From Candidatus Competibacteraceae bacterium (GTDB lineage: Bacteria > Pseudomonadota > Gammaproteobacteria > Competibacterales > Competibacteraceae), in the NCBI GenBank assembly GCA_016790045.1, contig JAEUPW010000060.1, forward strand, positions 1 through 64,000: 64,000 nucleotides of DNA. The letters run 5' to 3'. A program made the translations under genes and the position numbers. The notes below the pieces were generated by a model, which saw only the letters and a list, made by a program, of their open reading frames with translations, made no database searches and had not been told where the DNA came from. Each line of letters starts with the position of its first letter. The stretch's first letter is position 1. Of this stretch, positions 43,467-53,119 are shown one piece after another.

Positions 43467-44491
43467 AGGGCTTGTCTCTCGACGTGGAGGGCTGCCAGAT
43501 GCGCGTCGATGCGCCGGGGAAGATCTTGCTTCGCTTCCAAAATCGCCACCTGGATGGCGTTGGCGAAGGCCAAAGCGTCGGCCCCGCCGTGGCTCTTGAC
43601 GACGATGCCCTGCAATCCGAGCAGGCTCGCGCCGTTGTAGCGACGGGGATCGATCTTGCGGCCGAAGGCGCGCAGCACCGGCAGCGCGACCCATCCCGCC
43701 AGCCGGGTCAACAGGTTGCGCCTGAATTCCTGGCTCAGGTAATGGTGGACCAGCTTGGCGACGCCTTCGCTGCTCTTGAGCGCGACGTTGCCGACGAAGC
43801 CGTCGCACACCACCACGTCCACCTCGTCCAAGTAAATGCCGTCGCCTTCCACGAAACCGATGTAGTTGAGATCGCTCGCGGCCAGCAAGCGCGCGGCTTC
43901 CTTGACCTGCTCGTTGCCCTTGATGTCTTCCTCGCCGATGTTGAGCAAGCCGACGCGGGGGCGCTCGACGCCGTTGACGGCGGCCAGCACCGACCCCATG
44001 ACCGCGAATTGCAGCAAGTGCTCGGCGGAGCTATCGACGTTTGCGCCCAAATCCAGCACGCGGGCGTGGCCGCGCACGGTGGGCATGGTGGTGCAAATGG
44101 CGGGCCGGTCGATGCCGGGCAGCGTCTTCAACACAAACCGGGAGGTCGCCATCAGCGCGCCGGTGTTGCCGGCGCTGACGCAAGCGTCCGCGTCGCCCTG
44201 CTTGACCAGGTTGATGGCGACCCGCATCGAGGAATCTTTCTTGGCGCGCAGGGCCTGGGCGGGCGACTCGTCCATGCTCACTAGCTGCGAGGCGTGCCGG
44301 ACCAGCAAGTGCGGGTGGCCTTTGGCTTTCGAGCGGACCAGCGCCTCCGACAGGACGTTTTCTTGGCCCACCAGGATCAAGCGCAGGCTCTCGCCGGCTT
44401 CGCGCAGCGCGCGCAAAGCGGCGGGCACCACCACGTCGGCCCCCGCGTCGCCCCCCATGCCGTCCAGGGCGATGGTCAGCGGTTCGGTCAT
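43463..44491 (-). CDS. plsX: Phosphate acyltransferase PlsX
   Basis: 342 residues. The conserved N-terminus is [20 protein letters not shown], with [27 protein letters not shown] and [11 protein letters not shown]. It makes acyl-phosphate from acyl-ACP for glycerol-3-phosphate acylation at the inner membrane. It stands between rpmF and fabH as in other Gammaproteobacteria. Confidence 0.96.
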
Positions 44492-44555
44492 GCGCGAGCG
44501 CCTTATCGGTCGGTTGGAAGAAGGGGACAGCCGCCGCCGGAACGCGGTCTGCGGC

Positions 44556-44750
44556 TCACTCTTCGGTCTCGCTGGCCACGGGCTGGTCGATGATTTTCCG
44601 GCCGCGGTAATAGCCGGTCGGGGTCACGTGATGGCGGCGATGCAATTCGCCCGAGGTGGGATCCACCGAGAGGGTGGGTCCGGTCAGGGCGTCGTGGGCG
44701 CGGCGCATGCCGCGTTTCGAGGAACTTTTGCGTCCTTTTTGGACAGCCAT
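44556..44750 (-). CDS. rpmF: 50S ribosomal protein L32
   Basis: 64 residues. The signature start is [20 protein letters not shown], with [18 protein letters not shown]. It lacks zinc cysteines, as in E. coli. It starts two bases after the yceD stop, the usual yceD-rpmF-plsX order. Confidence 0.96.
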   Translation of the reverse strand: MAVQKGRKSSSKRGMRRAHDALTGPTLSVDPTSGELHRRHHVTPTGYYRGRKIIDQPVASETEE

Positions 44751-44752
44751 GC

Positions 44753-45283
44753 TCAAGCACTCCGTTTTGAATCGGATAACAGGGACGCCAAGCCCGCGAA
44801 GGGCCGGCCTTGTTCCGCCCGCGACGGCTCTCCGTCGGGCGCCACATAACCGTTGGCCTCGCACTCGCGCCGATCTTCGTGGCGCGGGATTTGCGGCAGG
44901 GCCAACAACAGTTCGTCTTCCACCCAATCCGCCACGCGCGCGCCTTCGTCCGCCGCCAGCAACGGCTCGTAAGCCTCGGGCAGCCGCTCGGCCTCGGCCT
45001 CGGAGCGGATCAGGCCCAGGCAGACCGGCACCGTCAGGCGCAGGGTCAAAGGACCCAGGCAACGCTGACAGACCAGTTCGACTTGCGCGTCGAGCCGGCC
45101 TCGGATAAAGCGCACGCCCCGCTCGTCCACCCCGGCCGCCAGCGCGATCTCGGCGGTTCCGCCGGAGCGGTTTAGCGCCCTCAATCGCGGCAGTTCGGCC
45201 AGCGCCAGCTCGCCGTCCAGCCGCCCCTGTTTTTCGGCCAGTTGCCAGAGATTGATTTTGTTGGGAAAGCGGGGGGCCTGCAT
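44753..45283 (-). CDS. yceD: DUF177/YceD family protein (23S rRNA accumulation protein)
   Basis: 176 residues. The family has a paired-cysteine motif, here [12 protein letters not shown], and an acidic [10 protein letters not shown] segment. It is known to be needed for normal 23S rRNA levels in plants and bacteria. It is the first gene of a long leftward operon with rpmF, plsX and fab genes. The promoter at 45322-45294 implies a transcript beginning about four bases before the ATG, and no Shine-Dalgarno fits, so translation may be nearly leaderless. Confidence 0.9.
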   Translation of the reverse strand: MQAPRFPNKINLWQLAEKQGRLDGELALAELPRLRALNRSGGTAEIALAAGVDERGVRFIRGRLDAQVELVCQRCLGPLTLRLTVPVCLGLIRSEAEAERLPEAYEPLLAADEGARVADWVEDELLLALPQIPRHEDRRECEANGYVAPDGEPSRAEQGRPFAGLASLLSDSKRSA

Positions 45284-45293
45284 AAGACGCGGG

Positions 45294-45322
45294 ATAATAT
45301 AAGCCTGCCGGTTTTATGTCAA
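45294..45322 (-). promoter_or_regulatory. Strong sigma-70-type promoter of the yceD-rpmF-plsX-fab operon
   Basis: Leftward perfect -35 TTGACA (45322-45317), 17-base spacer, -10 TATTAT (45299-45294). An alternative -10, TATATT, overlaps it at 15-base spacing. It is the best promoter match in the window, as expected for a ribosomal protein and lipid operon. Confidence 0.8.
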
Positions 45323-45376
45323 AATATAGGCCGATTTTTAAACCCATCGCGGTCGGTCAGCCACCGCGCGAGCGCC

Positions 45377-45973
45377 ATGCCCACTTCAGCCGATTCCCGC
45401 CGCTTGGTTCTGGCGTCCACCTCGCCGTTTCGCCGCGAGCTGCTGGCGCGCCTGGGATTGCCGTTTGCCGCCCGCCCGCCCGAGGTCGACGAAAGCCCCT
45501 TGCCCGGAGAAGCCGCGCCCGCGCTGGTCGCGCGCCTGGCGGAACTGAAAGCCCGTTCCGTGGCGGCGCGCGAACCGGACGCGCTGGTGATCGGTTCCGA
45601 TCAAGTCGCGGTATTGGACGGCGAGATCGTCGGCAAACCCGGCGATCATCCCCGCGCGGTCGCCCAACTGCGGCGCGCCTCGGGGCGCACGGTGGTTTTC
45701 CACACCGGCCTGTGCCTGCTCGATAGCGCCAGCGGCGCGCGCCAGGTCGCCGTGGAGCGCTTCGGCGTCGCCTTTCGCTCGCTGACGCCGGAGATGATCG
45801 AGCGTTACCTGCTCCGGGAACAGCCTTACCAGTGCGCGGGCAGCTTCAAATCCGAAGGCTTGGGGATCGCGCTGTTCGAGCGCCTGGACGGGGACGATCC
45901 CACCAGCCTGATCGGCCTGCCGCTGATCCGGCTCACCCGGATGCTCGAAGCCGCCGGTTTCCCGGTGCTGTGA
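45377..45973 (+). CDS. yceF: Maf-family m7GTP pyrophosphatase (YceF-type)
   Basis: 198 residues. Maf motifs are LASTSPFRRELLARL, VDES, GSDQVAVLDGEIVGKPG and the C-terminal CAGSFKSEGLG...DPTSLIGLP. The YceF-type sequence and its divergent position next to yceD-rpmF identify it as the 7-methyl-GTP pyrophosphatase paralogue, not the dTTP/UTP enzyme. It converges on sppA, with stops nine bases apart. Confidence 0.88.
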   Translation: MPTSADSRRLVLASTSPFRRELLARLGLPFAARPPEVDESPLPGEAAPALVARLAELKARSVAAREPDALVIGSDQVAVLDGEIVGKPGDHPRAVAQLRRASGRTVVFHTGLCLLDSASGARQVAVERFGVAFRSLTPEMIERYLLREQPYQCAGSFKSEGLGIALFERLDGDDPTSLIGLPLIRLTRMLEAAGFPVL

Positions 45974-45975
45974 GG

Positions 45976-45993
45976 GCTGGCGCTAGCGCCAGC
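45976..45993. repeat. 18-bp perfect palindrome at the maf/sppA convergence
   Basis: GCTGGCGCTAGCGCCAGC, overlapping the sppA stop codon and lying directly after the maf stop. It can form a stem on both transcripts and may act as a bidirectional 3'-end structure, although there is no T-run. Confidence 0.5.
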
Positions 45994-46963
45994 GAACGCC
46001 GCTGCCGTCCAGCCCCAGCGCCTTGCCCAGCGCCGCGCCCAAACTGGCTTCGGTTTCGGTCAGCAAGCGATCCACCCACCGGGTGCGCTGGGTGTAATCG
46101 ACCACGTTTTTCTGGCCGATCACCTCCTCGGCGACGGAGCGGCTGCTGCCGAGGGCGTCCACCAACCCCAAATCCACGCTTTGCTCGCCGGTCCACATCA
46201 GGCCGCTGAACATGTCGGGACGCTGTTTCAGCCGCTCGCCCCGGCCCTGTTTGACCGCCGCGATGAACTGCCGGTGAATGCCGTCCAGCATCCCTTGCAG
46301 GTGCTGGACTTCCGCCGGATTGACCGGCTTGAACGGGTCGAGAAAGTCTTTGTTGTCGCCCGCCGTGTAGGCCCGCCGCTCGATCCCGAGCTTGTCGATG
46401 GCGCCGGTGAAGCCGAAGCTGTCCAGCCGCACCCCGATGGAGCCGACGATGCTGGCTTTGTTGGCGTAGATGTTCTGCGCCGCCGCCGCGATGTAATAGC
46501 CGCCCGAAGCGCACACGTCGCCGGCCACGGCGTGGACCGGGATTTTGGGATATTGCTGGCGCAGCTTTTGGATTTCGTCGTAAATCTCGCCGGCCTGCAC
46601 CGGGCTGCCGCCGGGGCTGTTGATTTCCAGCACCACGCCCACGGTATTTTTATCCTTGAACGCCTTGCGCAAGGCTTCGATGACGTTTTTGGCGCTGGCT
46701 TCGTTGCCGCTGGCGATCAAGCCTTCCACCCGGACCAAGGCCGTGTGATTTCTGGCGCTGGCGGCGGCGACATTGCCCAGTTTTTCCGGCCAAGCCATGA
46801 CCAGCAAGCCCACCAGATAGGCGAAAAACAGCAGCTTGAAGAAAATGCCCCACCGGCGTGCCCGGCGCTGTTCGGCCACGGCGGCGAACGCCAGTTTGGT
46901 CAGCGCCTCGCGCGCCCAGCGGTCGTCCTGGCCCAGGTTCGAATTGGGGTTCAGCTCGTTCAT
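45983..46963 (-). CDS. sppA: Signal peptide peptidase SppA, short form
   Basis: 326 residues. An N-terminal cytoplasmic part is followed by one transmembrane helix (about 45-62, FKLLFFAYLVGLLVMAW) and an S49 protease domain with nucleophile Ser in GDVCASGGYY and the general-base Lys region NKASIVGSIGV. It degrades cleaved signal peptides in the inner membrane. GAGGTGA precedes the ATG at 46963. It lies after rluC as in Pseudomonas. Confidence 0.92.
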   Translation of the reverse strand: MNELNPNSNLGQDDRWAREALTKLAFAAVAEQRRARRWGIFFKLLFFAYLVGLLVMAWPEKLGNVAAASARNHTALVRVEGLIASGNEASAKNVIEALRKAFKDKNTVGVVLEINSPGGSPVQAGEIYDEIQKLRQQYPKIPVHAVAGDVCASGGYYIAAAAQNIYANKASIVGSIGVRLDSFGFTGAIDKLGIERRAYTAGDNKDFLDPFKPVNPAEVQHLQGMLDGIHRQFIAAVKQGRGERLKQRPDMFSGLMWTGEQSVDLGLVDALGSSRSVAEEVIGQKNVVDYTQRTRWVDRLLTETEASLGAALGKALGLDGSGVRWR

Positions 46964-46982
46964 TCAGGCTCACCTCGTTGCG

Positions 46983-47957
46983 CTAGCGCGCATCGGCCAG
47001 ACGGTCGATCACGCTTTTCAGGTCGGCCGCCAACGGCGCGCTGACCGCGATGTCCCGGCCGTTTAGCGACAGCATCAGGCTGTGCGCGTGCAAAAACAGC
47101 CGGCGCAGCCCGCACCGTTCGGCCAGCAGGCGATCGAAGGCCGGATCGCCGTATTTGTCGTCGCCGGCGAGCGGATGCCCGACCTGGGCGGCGTGAACCC
47201 GAATCTGGTGGGTGCGCCCCGTGGCGATCCGGGCTTCCAGCAGCGAGGCCGGCTTGAACAGGCTGACCGGCCGAAAGCGGGTCAGCGCCGGCCTGCCGTC
47301 AGGCGCGGCTTCCACCATCCGTTCCCCGCCGCGCAACACGTTGCGGCGCAGCGGCAAATCGACCTCGCGCGAGCCGTGGTTCCAGTGGCCGCGCACCAGC
47401 GCTAGATAGCGCTTCTCGACCTGGCCGGAGCGCAAGGCGGCCTGCACCGCCCGCAGCGCTTCCGGCGTCCGCGCCAGGGCCAAGCAGCCGCTGGTCTCGC
47501 GATCCAGGCGGTGCGCCAGCTCCAGAAACGGCTCATCGGGCCGCAGCGCCCGCAACAGTTCGATCAGGCCGAACTCGACCCCGCTGCCCTTGTGCACCGC
47601 TAGACCGGCGGGCTTATCCAACACCAACAGCTCGCGATCCTCGTACAGCACCGCCGCCTGCAACCGCTCGGCCCACTCGGGCGACGGCTTGAGCGGGCGG
47701 GTCGCGCGCGCCCCCAGCCGCACCGGGGGAACGCGCACCACATCGCCCGCCTGCAACCGCCGGTCCGGTTGGGCGCGGCCTCCGTTCAAGCGGACCTCGC
47801 CTTTGCGCAAAATGCGGTAAATCAAGCTCTTGGGCGCGCCTTTCAATTCTCTTAACAGAAAATTGTCGAGGCGCTGACCCGCCTGTTGCGGCGGGATCTC
47901 CACATGGCGCACCCCGCCGGGAGAAATAGAGTCGGTCAGCATTTGAAGCGCGTCCAC
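46983..47957 (-). CDS. rluC: 23S rRNA pseudouridine synthase RluC
   Basis: 324 residues. An S4 RNA-binding domain (QRLDNFLLRELKGAPKSLIYRILRKG) precedes the RluA-family catalytic domain with Asp in ELAHRLDRETSG and RTHQIRVH. It modifies U955, U2504 and U2580 of 23S rRNA (E. coli numbering). The start is GTG 47957 or ATG 47942, and neither has a strong Shine-Dalgarno. It is divergent from rne, the typical arrangement, and the rne promoter overlaps its first codons. Confidence 0.93.
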   Translation of the reverse strand: MDALQMLTDSISPGGVRHVEIPPQQAGQRLDNFLLRELKGAPKSLIYRILRKGEVRLNGGRAQPDRRLQAGDVVRVPPVRLGARATRPLKPSPEWAERLQAAVLYEDRELLVLDKPAGLAVHKGSGVEFGLIELLRALRPDEPFLELAHRLDRETSGCLALARTPEALRAVQAALRSGQVEKRYLALVRGHWNHGSREVDLPLRRNVLRGGERMVEAAPDGRPALTRFRPVSLFKPASLLEARIATGRTHQIRVHAAQVGHPLAGDDKYGDPAFDRLLAERCGLRRLFLHAHSLMLSLNGRDIAVSAPLAADLKSVIDRLADAR

Positions 47958-47971
47958 CGGGCTGTTATATT
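47943..47971 (+). promoter_or_regulatory. Probable rne promoter
   Basis: Rightward -35 TTGAAG (47943-47948), 17-base spacer, -10 TATATT (47966-47971). The -35 lies inside the first codons of divergent rluC, so the two start regions overlap. Transcription from here gives an rne leader of about 285 bases. Confidence 0.65.
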
Positions 47972-48263
47972 AAGCTGTTGTCGCCGATAAGGCCGAGAGG
48001 CCGGCGAACTGAATGAATACACTATCGGTTTTCGCACCCGCGCGCCAGATGTCCGGCGGGCGGGGTTGGTTTGATGGGTTTATTCGCCGCTCAGCCCATA
48101 ATTTTTCGAGCGGCTCTCGATCGCGCTCCCAGCCGACTGGTCACGATTCTGCGGCGATTCGGGCCAGCCCCCACCAGGATTTCATCCTCGGGCCATCCTG
48201 TCCCTCGCCGCCCCGGCGACAACCGCGCACCCTCGGTGATGGTCGAGCGCAAGGACTTGCTTC
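47972..48263 (+). other. Long 5' leader of rne
   Basis: About 290 bases between the promoter and the rne ATG with no convincing gene. In E. coli a leader of similar length folds into hairpins that RNase E itself recognises to autoregulate its mRNA. A matching structure is inferred from position, not demonstrated here. Confidence 0.5.
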
Positions 48264-51242
48264 ATGAAACGCATGCTGATCAATGCAACCCAGCAAGAAG
48301 AGTTGCGGGTGGCCCTCGTGGACGGGCAAAAACTCTACGACCTCGACATCGAAACGCCGTCGCGGGAACAAAAGAAATCCAACATCTACAAAGGCCGCGT
48401 CACCCGGATCGAGCCGGGGCTGGAGGCGGCGTTTGTCGATTACGGGGCCGAGCGCCACGGCTTTCTGCCGTTCAAGGAAATCACCCGGGGCTATTTCGAC
48501 CCGCAGGCCGCCGAGGGCGGCCGCCCCAACATCCGGGAGGCGATCAAGGAAGGCCAGGAGATCGTGATTCAGGTGGAAAAGGAGGAGCGCGGCAACAAGG
48601 GCGCGGCGCTGACCACCTTCATCAGCCTGGCCGGCCGCTATCTGGTGCTGATGCCCAACAACCCCCGCGCCGGCGGCGTCTCCCGGCGGATCGAGGGCGA
48701 CGACCGCCAGGAGCTGCGCGAGGCGATGAGCAGCCTCAACATCCCCGACGGCATGGGCTTGATCGTGCGCACCGCCGGCGTCGGCCGCTCCCAGGAAGAA
48801 CTGCAGTGGGATCTGGATTATTTGCTGCATCTGTGGCAGGCTATCGAATTCGCCTCCTCCCAGAAAAAAGCGCCGTTCCTGATTTATCAGGAAAGCAATA
48901 TCATCGTCCGCGCCCTGCGCGATTACCTGCGCGCCGACATCGGCGAAATCCTGATCGACAACCCGGCGGTTCACCGCCAGGCCCAGGATTTCATGCAGCA
49001 GGTCATGCCGCACAACCTGAACAAGCTCAAGCCCTACCAGGACAGCGTCCCGCTGTTCACCCGCTTCCAGATCGAATCCCAGATCGAAACCGCCTACTTG
49101 CGCGAGGTCGGCCTACCCTCCGGCGGCGGCATCGTGATCGACTACACCGAGGCGCTGGTCTCCATCGACATCAACTCGGCCCGCGCGACCAAGGGTAGCG
49201 ACATCGAGGAAACGGCGCTCACCACCAACCTGGAAGCCGCCGACGAAGTGGCCCGGCAGTTGCGGCTGCGCGATCTGGGCGGGTTGATCGTCATCGATTT
49301 CATCGACATGAACGTCGCCCGCAACCAGCGCGAGGTCGAAAGCCGGTTGCGCGAGGCGCTGAAGATGGATCGGGCGCGCGTCCAGGTCGGGCGCATCTCC
49401 CGCTTCGGGCTGCTGGAAATGTCGCGGCAGCGGCTGAGCCCTTCGCTGGACGAGGCGAGCCACGTCATCTGCCCGCGCTGCAACGGCCAGGGCACCATCC
49501 GCAACATCGAATCGCTGGCTTTGAGCGTGCTGCGTTTGATCCAGGAAGAATCGATGAAGGACAAGACCGGCCGGGTCGTGGTGCAGTTGCCGGTCAAAGT
49601 CGCCACCTTCCTGCTCAACGAAAAGCGCGAAGCGATTCGCGCCATCGAACAGCGCCACCGGATCGGGGTGCTGCTGATCCCCAACGAATCGCTGGAAACC
49701 CCCCATTTCAAGCTCAACCGGCTGCGCGCCGACGAGCTGTCGGAGGCGCAGCGGCTGTCGTATTCCCTGGCCGAAGATTTCGAGGAGCAGCTCGAAGCCA
49801 AGCCGAGCGCGGCGGTGCGGGGCGCGGGCGAAGAACCCGCCGTGAAGGGGGTCACGCCGGCCACTCCCGCGCCGACCCCGCCGCCGGTCTCCCCGAAACC
49901 CGAAGCCAACCCCAGCTTCTTCCGCTGGCTGTGGGGAACGCTGTTCGGCCAACAAGCCGACGCGGCCATCGAAGCGCCGCAACGCCATCCCAAGTCTTCG
50001 GAGCGCCCTGCCAAACCGGAGCGCCAACGGCGGGAGCGGCCCGGCAAACGGTCGTCGGGGAACAGCGCGACGGAGCCGACCGTCGCCAAAACCGCCGACG
50101 CGCCGTTTGCCGAACCCTCGCCGGCAGAATCGGACAAGCGGCTCGAACCCGAGCGGGCCGCCTTCGAGCCGGCCGTCGAAACCGAAACGGGAGCCGGCGC
50201 CAACGCGACGGTCCAGGAACTTGCGCCGGTTGCTGAAGGCGAGGAAGAAGCCGCCAATCCCCGCAACCGGCGCAGCCGGCGCGGGGGCCGCCGCCGCCGC
50301 GGCGATGCTCCAAACGCCGACGCCGCCGAGACCGAAACCGCCGAATCGGCGGAGAGGTCCGGCGAGAGCGATGTGCCCCCGGAGGCGGATCGGCCATCGA
50401 TCTCGGCCGAAACAGCGGCCGGGGAAACCGTTCCGGGCTCGCTTGAAGAAGCGGGTCCGGTGGCGGCGCGCCTGCCGCATCGGCGCATTCGCGGCGGCCG
50501 CCCGCGCCTGCCCCGCGAACTGTTGGCCACCCTGAAAGCCACGCCCGCGACGGCGGCCGCCGATACGCTGTTGCTGGCCGATCCCCCGCCCCCGCCCCCG
50601 CCCCCGCCGCTGGAGTATCCGGCTCACGATCTGGAAGCCTCGGCGCCCTCGGAGCGCTCGATGCCGGCCTCCGTTTTCGCGGAAGCGCAACCCATCGCGT
50701 CGGACCATGCCAGCCTGCAACCCCAGCGAGAGACCGGGCGCGCCGAAGCGCTCGCGGAGCCGGAACCGGCAGCCGAAACCGCCGCGAGCGAACCGCCAAG
50801 CGAAGGGGCCGAAAGCCGCCAGGCGGCTGACATCGGCCCGGAGGCCGCGCCCGATCATCCGGCGCCATCCGACGACATGGCCTCGATGGCCTCCGCTTCG
50901 GCCGATCCGGTTTCCGCGGTTTTGGCCAGGGATGAGGGACAGGGCCTCGACGATCGATCCGCTGACGCGGAAGTCGTCGGGGCGGCGGTGGAGGAGTTTG
51001 CCGGCGCGGAGACCACGGCCGCGCCCGCCGGGGAAAGCTTCGCGCGTTTTCCGCAAACCGCTCCCGTCTCCGATCCCCCCGAAGCCAAGGACGATGAAGC
51101 GTCAGAGGCGCAAGACCCGGCAGCTTCAGCCGAGGCCTCCGCCAGCGCACAGCGGGCCGACCAGGACGGGGATCGGCCGGCCTCGCCCGAAACACCGGAA
51201 ACCGAACCCGGCGAAAATCCCGAACGCAAGCCCGGCGCTTGA
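48264..51242 (+). CDS. rne: Ribonuclease E
   Basis: 992 residues. The catalytic half (1 to about 510) has an S1 domain ([20 protein letters not shown]), the DNase I-like metal site around [14 protein letters not shown], and the zinc link ICPRCNGQG (Cys403, Cys406). The C-terminal half is disordered, Glu/Ala/Pro-rich, with an Arg-rich RNA-binding patch ([13 protein letters not shown]) and a run of nine prolines. It is the endonuclease and scaffold of the RNA degradosome. The binding segments for helicase, enolase or PNPase cannot be assigned by eye. Confidence 0.96.
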   Translation: MKRMLINATQQEELRVALVDGQKLYDLDIETPSREQKKSNIYKGRVTRIEPGLEAAFVDYGAERHGFLPFKEITRGYFDPQAAEGGRPNIREAIKEGQEIVIQVEKEERGNKGAALTTFISLAGRYLVLMPNNPRAGGVSRRIEGDDRQELREAMSSLNIPDGMGLIVRTAGVGRSQEELQWDLDYLLHLWQAIEFASSQKKAPFLIYQESNIIVRALRDYLRADIGEILIDNPAVHRQAQDFMQQVMPHNLNKLKPYQDSVPLFTRFQIESQIETAYLREVGLPSGGGIVIDYTEALVSIDINSARATKGSDIEETALTTNLEAADEVARQLRLRDLGGLIVIDFIDMNVARNQREVESRLREALKMDRARVQVGRISRFGLLEMSRQRLSPSLDEASHVICPRCNGQGTIRNIESLALSVLRLIQEESMKDKTGRVVVQLPVKVATFLLNEKREAIRAIEQRHRIGVLLIPNESLETPHFKLNRLRADELSEAQRLSYSLAEDFEEQLEAKPSAAVRGAGEEPAVKGVTPATPAPTPPPVSPKPEANPSFFRWLWGTLFGQQADAAIEAPQRHPKSSERPAKPERQRRERPGKRSSGNSATEPTVAKTADAPFAEPSPAESDKRLEPERAAFEPAVETETGAGANATVQELAPVAEGEEEAANPRNRRSRRGGRRRRGDAPNADAAETETAESAERSGESDVPPEADRPSISAETAAGETVPGSLEEAGPVAARLPHRRIRGGRPRLPRELLATLKATPATAAADTLLLADPPPPPPPPPLEYPAHDLEASAPSERSMPASVFAEAQPIASDHASLQPQRETGRAEALAEPEPAAETAASEPPSEGAESRQAADIGPEAAPDHPAPSDDMASMASASADPVSAVLARDEGQGLDDRSADAEVVGAAVEEFAGAETTAAPAGESFARFPQTAPVSDPPEAKDDEASEAQDPAASAEASASAQRADQDGDRPASPETPETEPGENPERKPGA

Positions 51243-51256
51243 GCGGTTTTAAAGCT

Positions 51257-51281
51257 GCGGGGCTGGAATTACCGGCCCCGC
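51257..51281. terminator. Hairpin between rne and the phosphatase gene
   Basis: Ten-base stem (51257-51266 with 51272-51281, one G-T pair) and five-base loop AATTA, 15 bases past the rne stop and 30 past the convergent phosphatase stop. Leftward it is followed by a TTTAAAA-containing stretch. It probably serves both genes. Confidence 0.5.
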
Positions 51282-51310
51282 CACAGCCTTTGCGCGCCCG
51301 CTTGCCACGC

Positions 51311-51790
51311 TCACAGTCGGTAGCGTTGGCGAATGTCGGTCAAGAGACCTTCGGAAGCTTCCTCGATCAGATCCATCACCCGCTCGAAGCCGTTCGGGCC
51401 GCCGTAATACGGGTCGGGGACCTCGCGTTCGGGCAGGTGGGGCGCGTAATCCAGCAATAGCCGAATGCGGCCGCGCAGCTCCGGGGTCTGGCACAACACC
51501 TGCAAATGCTGGAGATTGTCCCGGTCCATCGCCAGCACATAGTCGAACTCGGCAAAATCGGCTACCGTTACCTTGCGCGCGCGCAGGCCCCGGATATCGA
51601 TATCCCGACGCATGGCCGTCGCCTGGCTGCGCGGGTCCGGCGGCGCGCCGGCATGATAGGAATGCGTTCCGGCCGAATCGACATAAACCCGTTCGGCCAA
51701 ACGCATCCCCTCCAGCATCCGGCGAAACACCCCTTCCGCCACCGGCGAACGACAAATGTTGCCCATGCACACAAACAGCACTCTCACCAT
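51311..51790 (-). CDS. Low-molecular-weight protein tyrosine phosphatase
   Basis: 159 residues from ATG 51790. The N-terminal P-loop is VLFVCMGNICRSPVAEGVF (Cys and Arg of CX5R) and the general-acid Asp is in VPDPYYGG. The frame is open to ATG 51871, which would add 27 basic residues not typical of the family, so the shorter start is preferred. It dephosphorylates tyrosine residues in the cytoplasm. The neighbourhood (kdsB, ycaR, lpxK) matches Pseudomonas, where murB lies between this gene and rne. Here murB is missing. Confidence 0.9.
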   Translation of the reverse strand: MVRVLFVCMGNICRSPVAEGVFRRMLEGMRLAERVYVDSAGTHSYHAGAPPDPRSQATAMRRDIDIRGLRARKVTVADFAEFDYVLAMDRDNLQHLQVLCQTPELRGRIRLLLDYAPHLPEREVPDPYYGGPNGFERVMDLIEEASEGLLTDIRQRYRL

Positions 51791-51889
51791 GGCTTTCGCT
51801 TTTGCCTCGTCCAAACGTTGCCGCCGCCGAAAATCGAACGGCGCGCGCAATAATCTGCTGATGAAACCCATCGGTTTGGTCGTCGCCTA

Positions 51890-52159
51890 ATGGTGCGCGT
51901 TAACGCTCAAAAACTGCAAGGCTTGCTGGATCGAACGCTGATCTACCGGGGACTGCCTTGCCGGGTGATCGAAATCCTCGCCGACGATCCGGCGCTGGTG
52001 CTCTGGGACCAGCAGGACCAACGCATCATCCAGGCCAACCAATACGGCGACGCCGGTCCTAGGGTGCCCAGAACCTTCACCGTGGCCCTGCTCGACGCGC
52101 GCGGCGAAGCGCTCAACCCCGATCTGCCGGAACTGGCCGGGTTCGATCTATTGGCCTGA
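51890..52159 (+). CDS. Small hypothetical protein (89 aa)
   Basis: Not recognised. It starts [21 protein letters not shown], is mixed alpha/beta in composition ([18 protein letters not shown]), and has one Cys, no signal and no transmembrane segment. It is divergent from the tyrosine phosphatase and its last 12 bases overlap the end of kdsB. The upstream region shows no clear Shine-Dalgarno. Sequence quality and codon use look like a true gene, but its function is unknown. Confidence 0.6.
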   Translation: MVRVNAQKLQGLLDRTLIYRGLPCRVIEILADDPALVLWDQQDQRIIQANQYGDAGPRVPRTFTVALLDARGEALNPDLPELAGFDLLA

Positions 52160-52939
52160 AGCCGCCAATTCGGCCGCCACGCGCGCCAGATCGGCTTCGG
52201 TGTCCACGCCCGGCGGCGGCGCGTGTTCCGCTTCGGCCACGTAAATCCGAATGCCGCGCCACAAGGCGCGCAACTGCTCCAGCGATTCGGTCCGCTCGAT
52301 CATCGCCGGCTCCCATTGCGGAAAATCCCGCAACACCGCCACGCGATAGGCGTAAATCCCGATATGGCGAAACCAGATCGAATCCGCCGGCAAACGTTCT
52401 GGAACCGCCGCGCCCTTTCCGAACGTCTCACGGTGCCAGGGTATCGGGGCGCGGCTGAAATAAAGGGCAAAGCCGTCGCGGTCCCGCACCACTTTGACCG
52501 CGTTCGGGTCGAATGCTTCCGCCGGATGGAGGATGCGGGCGCACGCCGTGGCGATGCCGGCGGCGGGATGCTCCGCCAGCGCCGCCGCCGTCTGTCGGAT
52601 CAAGTCCGGCGGCATCTGCGGCTCGTCGCCTTGCACGTTGACGACGATGGCCCCATCCGGCCATCCGTGACGCGCCGCCACCTCGGCCAGCCGGTCGGTG
52701 CCGGAAAGATGGGCGGGCGAGGTCATGCACACCGGCGCGCCGAAGCCCTCGGCCGCCTCCTTTATGCGCGGATCGTCGGTGGCGATCACCACCTCCAGCG
52801 CGCCGCTGGCCAGCGCCTGCCGGTAGACGCGCTCCAGCAACGTCCGCCCCGCCAGCAACCGCAAGGGCTTGCCCGGCAGCCGGGTCGAGGCGTAACGGGC
52901 GGGGATCGCGACCCGAAACCGGCTCTCGCCCCGGCCCAC
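52148..52939 (-). CDS. kdsB: CMP-KDO synthetase (3-deoxy-manno-octulosonate cytidylyltransferase)
   Basis: 263 residues. The nucleotide-binding start is [17 protein letters not shown], with VVNVQGDEP and YFSRAPIPW. It activates KDO for lipopolysaccharide inner-core synthesis. The start is GTG 52939, directly after the ycaR TGA (TGAGTG), with AAGAGG in the end of ycaR as a likely ribosome site. Confidence 0.94.
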   Translation of the reverse strand: MGRGESRFRVAIPARYASTRLPGKPLRLLAGRTLLERVYRQALASGALEVVIATDDPRIKEAAEGFGAPVCMTSPAHLSGTDRLAEVAARHGWPDGAIVVNVQGDEPQMPPDLIRQTAAALAEHPAAGIATACARILHPAEAFDPNAVKVVRDRDGFALYFSRAPIPWHRETFGKGAAVPERLPADSIWFRHIGIYAYRVAVLRDFPQWEPAMIERTESLEQLRALWRGIRIYVAEAEHAPPPGVDTEADLARVAAELAASGQ

Positions 52940-53119
52940 TCAGGCGGCCTCTTCATCCGTCAGGCGTCGGGCCTCGGCTTCCAGCATCACCGGAATGCCG
53001 TCGCGGATCGGATAAGCCAGACGGCTTTCCTTGCAGATCAGCTCCTGTCGCGCCTTGTCGTAGATCAGCGGGGCCTTGCTGACCGGGCACACCAGAATCT
53101 CCAGCAGTTTCTTGTCCAT
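52940..53119 (-). CDS. ycaR: Trm112-like protein YcaR
   Basis: 59 residues, too short for most ORF lists. It reads [20 protein letters not shown], then [20 protein letters not shown], closely following E. coli YcaR, although the second Cys of the first zinc motif is replaced by Ser. Trm112 proteins activate methyltransferases in eukaryotes, and the bacterial role is unclear. GAGGAG lies upstream of the ATG. The lpxK frame stays open through nearly all of this gene. Confidence 0.9.
   Translation of the reverse strand: MDKKLLEILVCPVSKAPLIYDKARQELICKESRLAYPIRDGIPVMLEAEARRLTDEEAA

Noticed and set aside
51791..51871. Longer start of the tyrosine phosphatase at 51871
   Set aside because: It adds 27 basic residues not found in the family and has no ribosome site. 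The ATG at 51790 directly precedes the catalytic strand.
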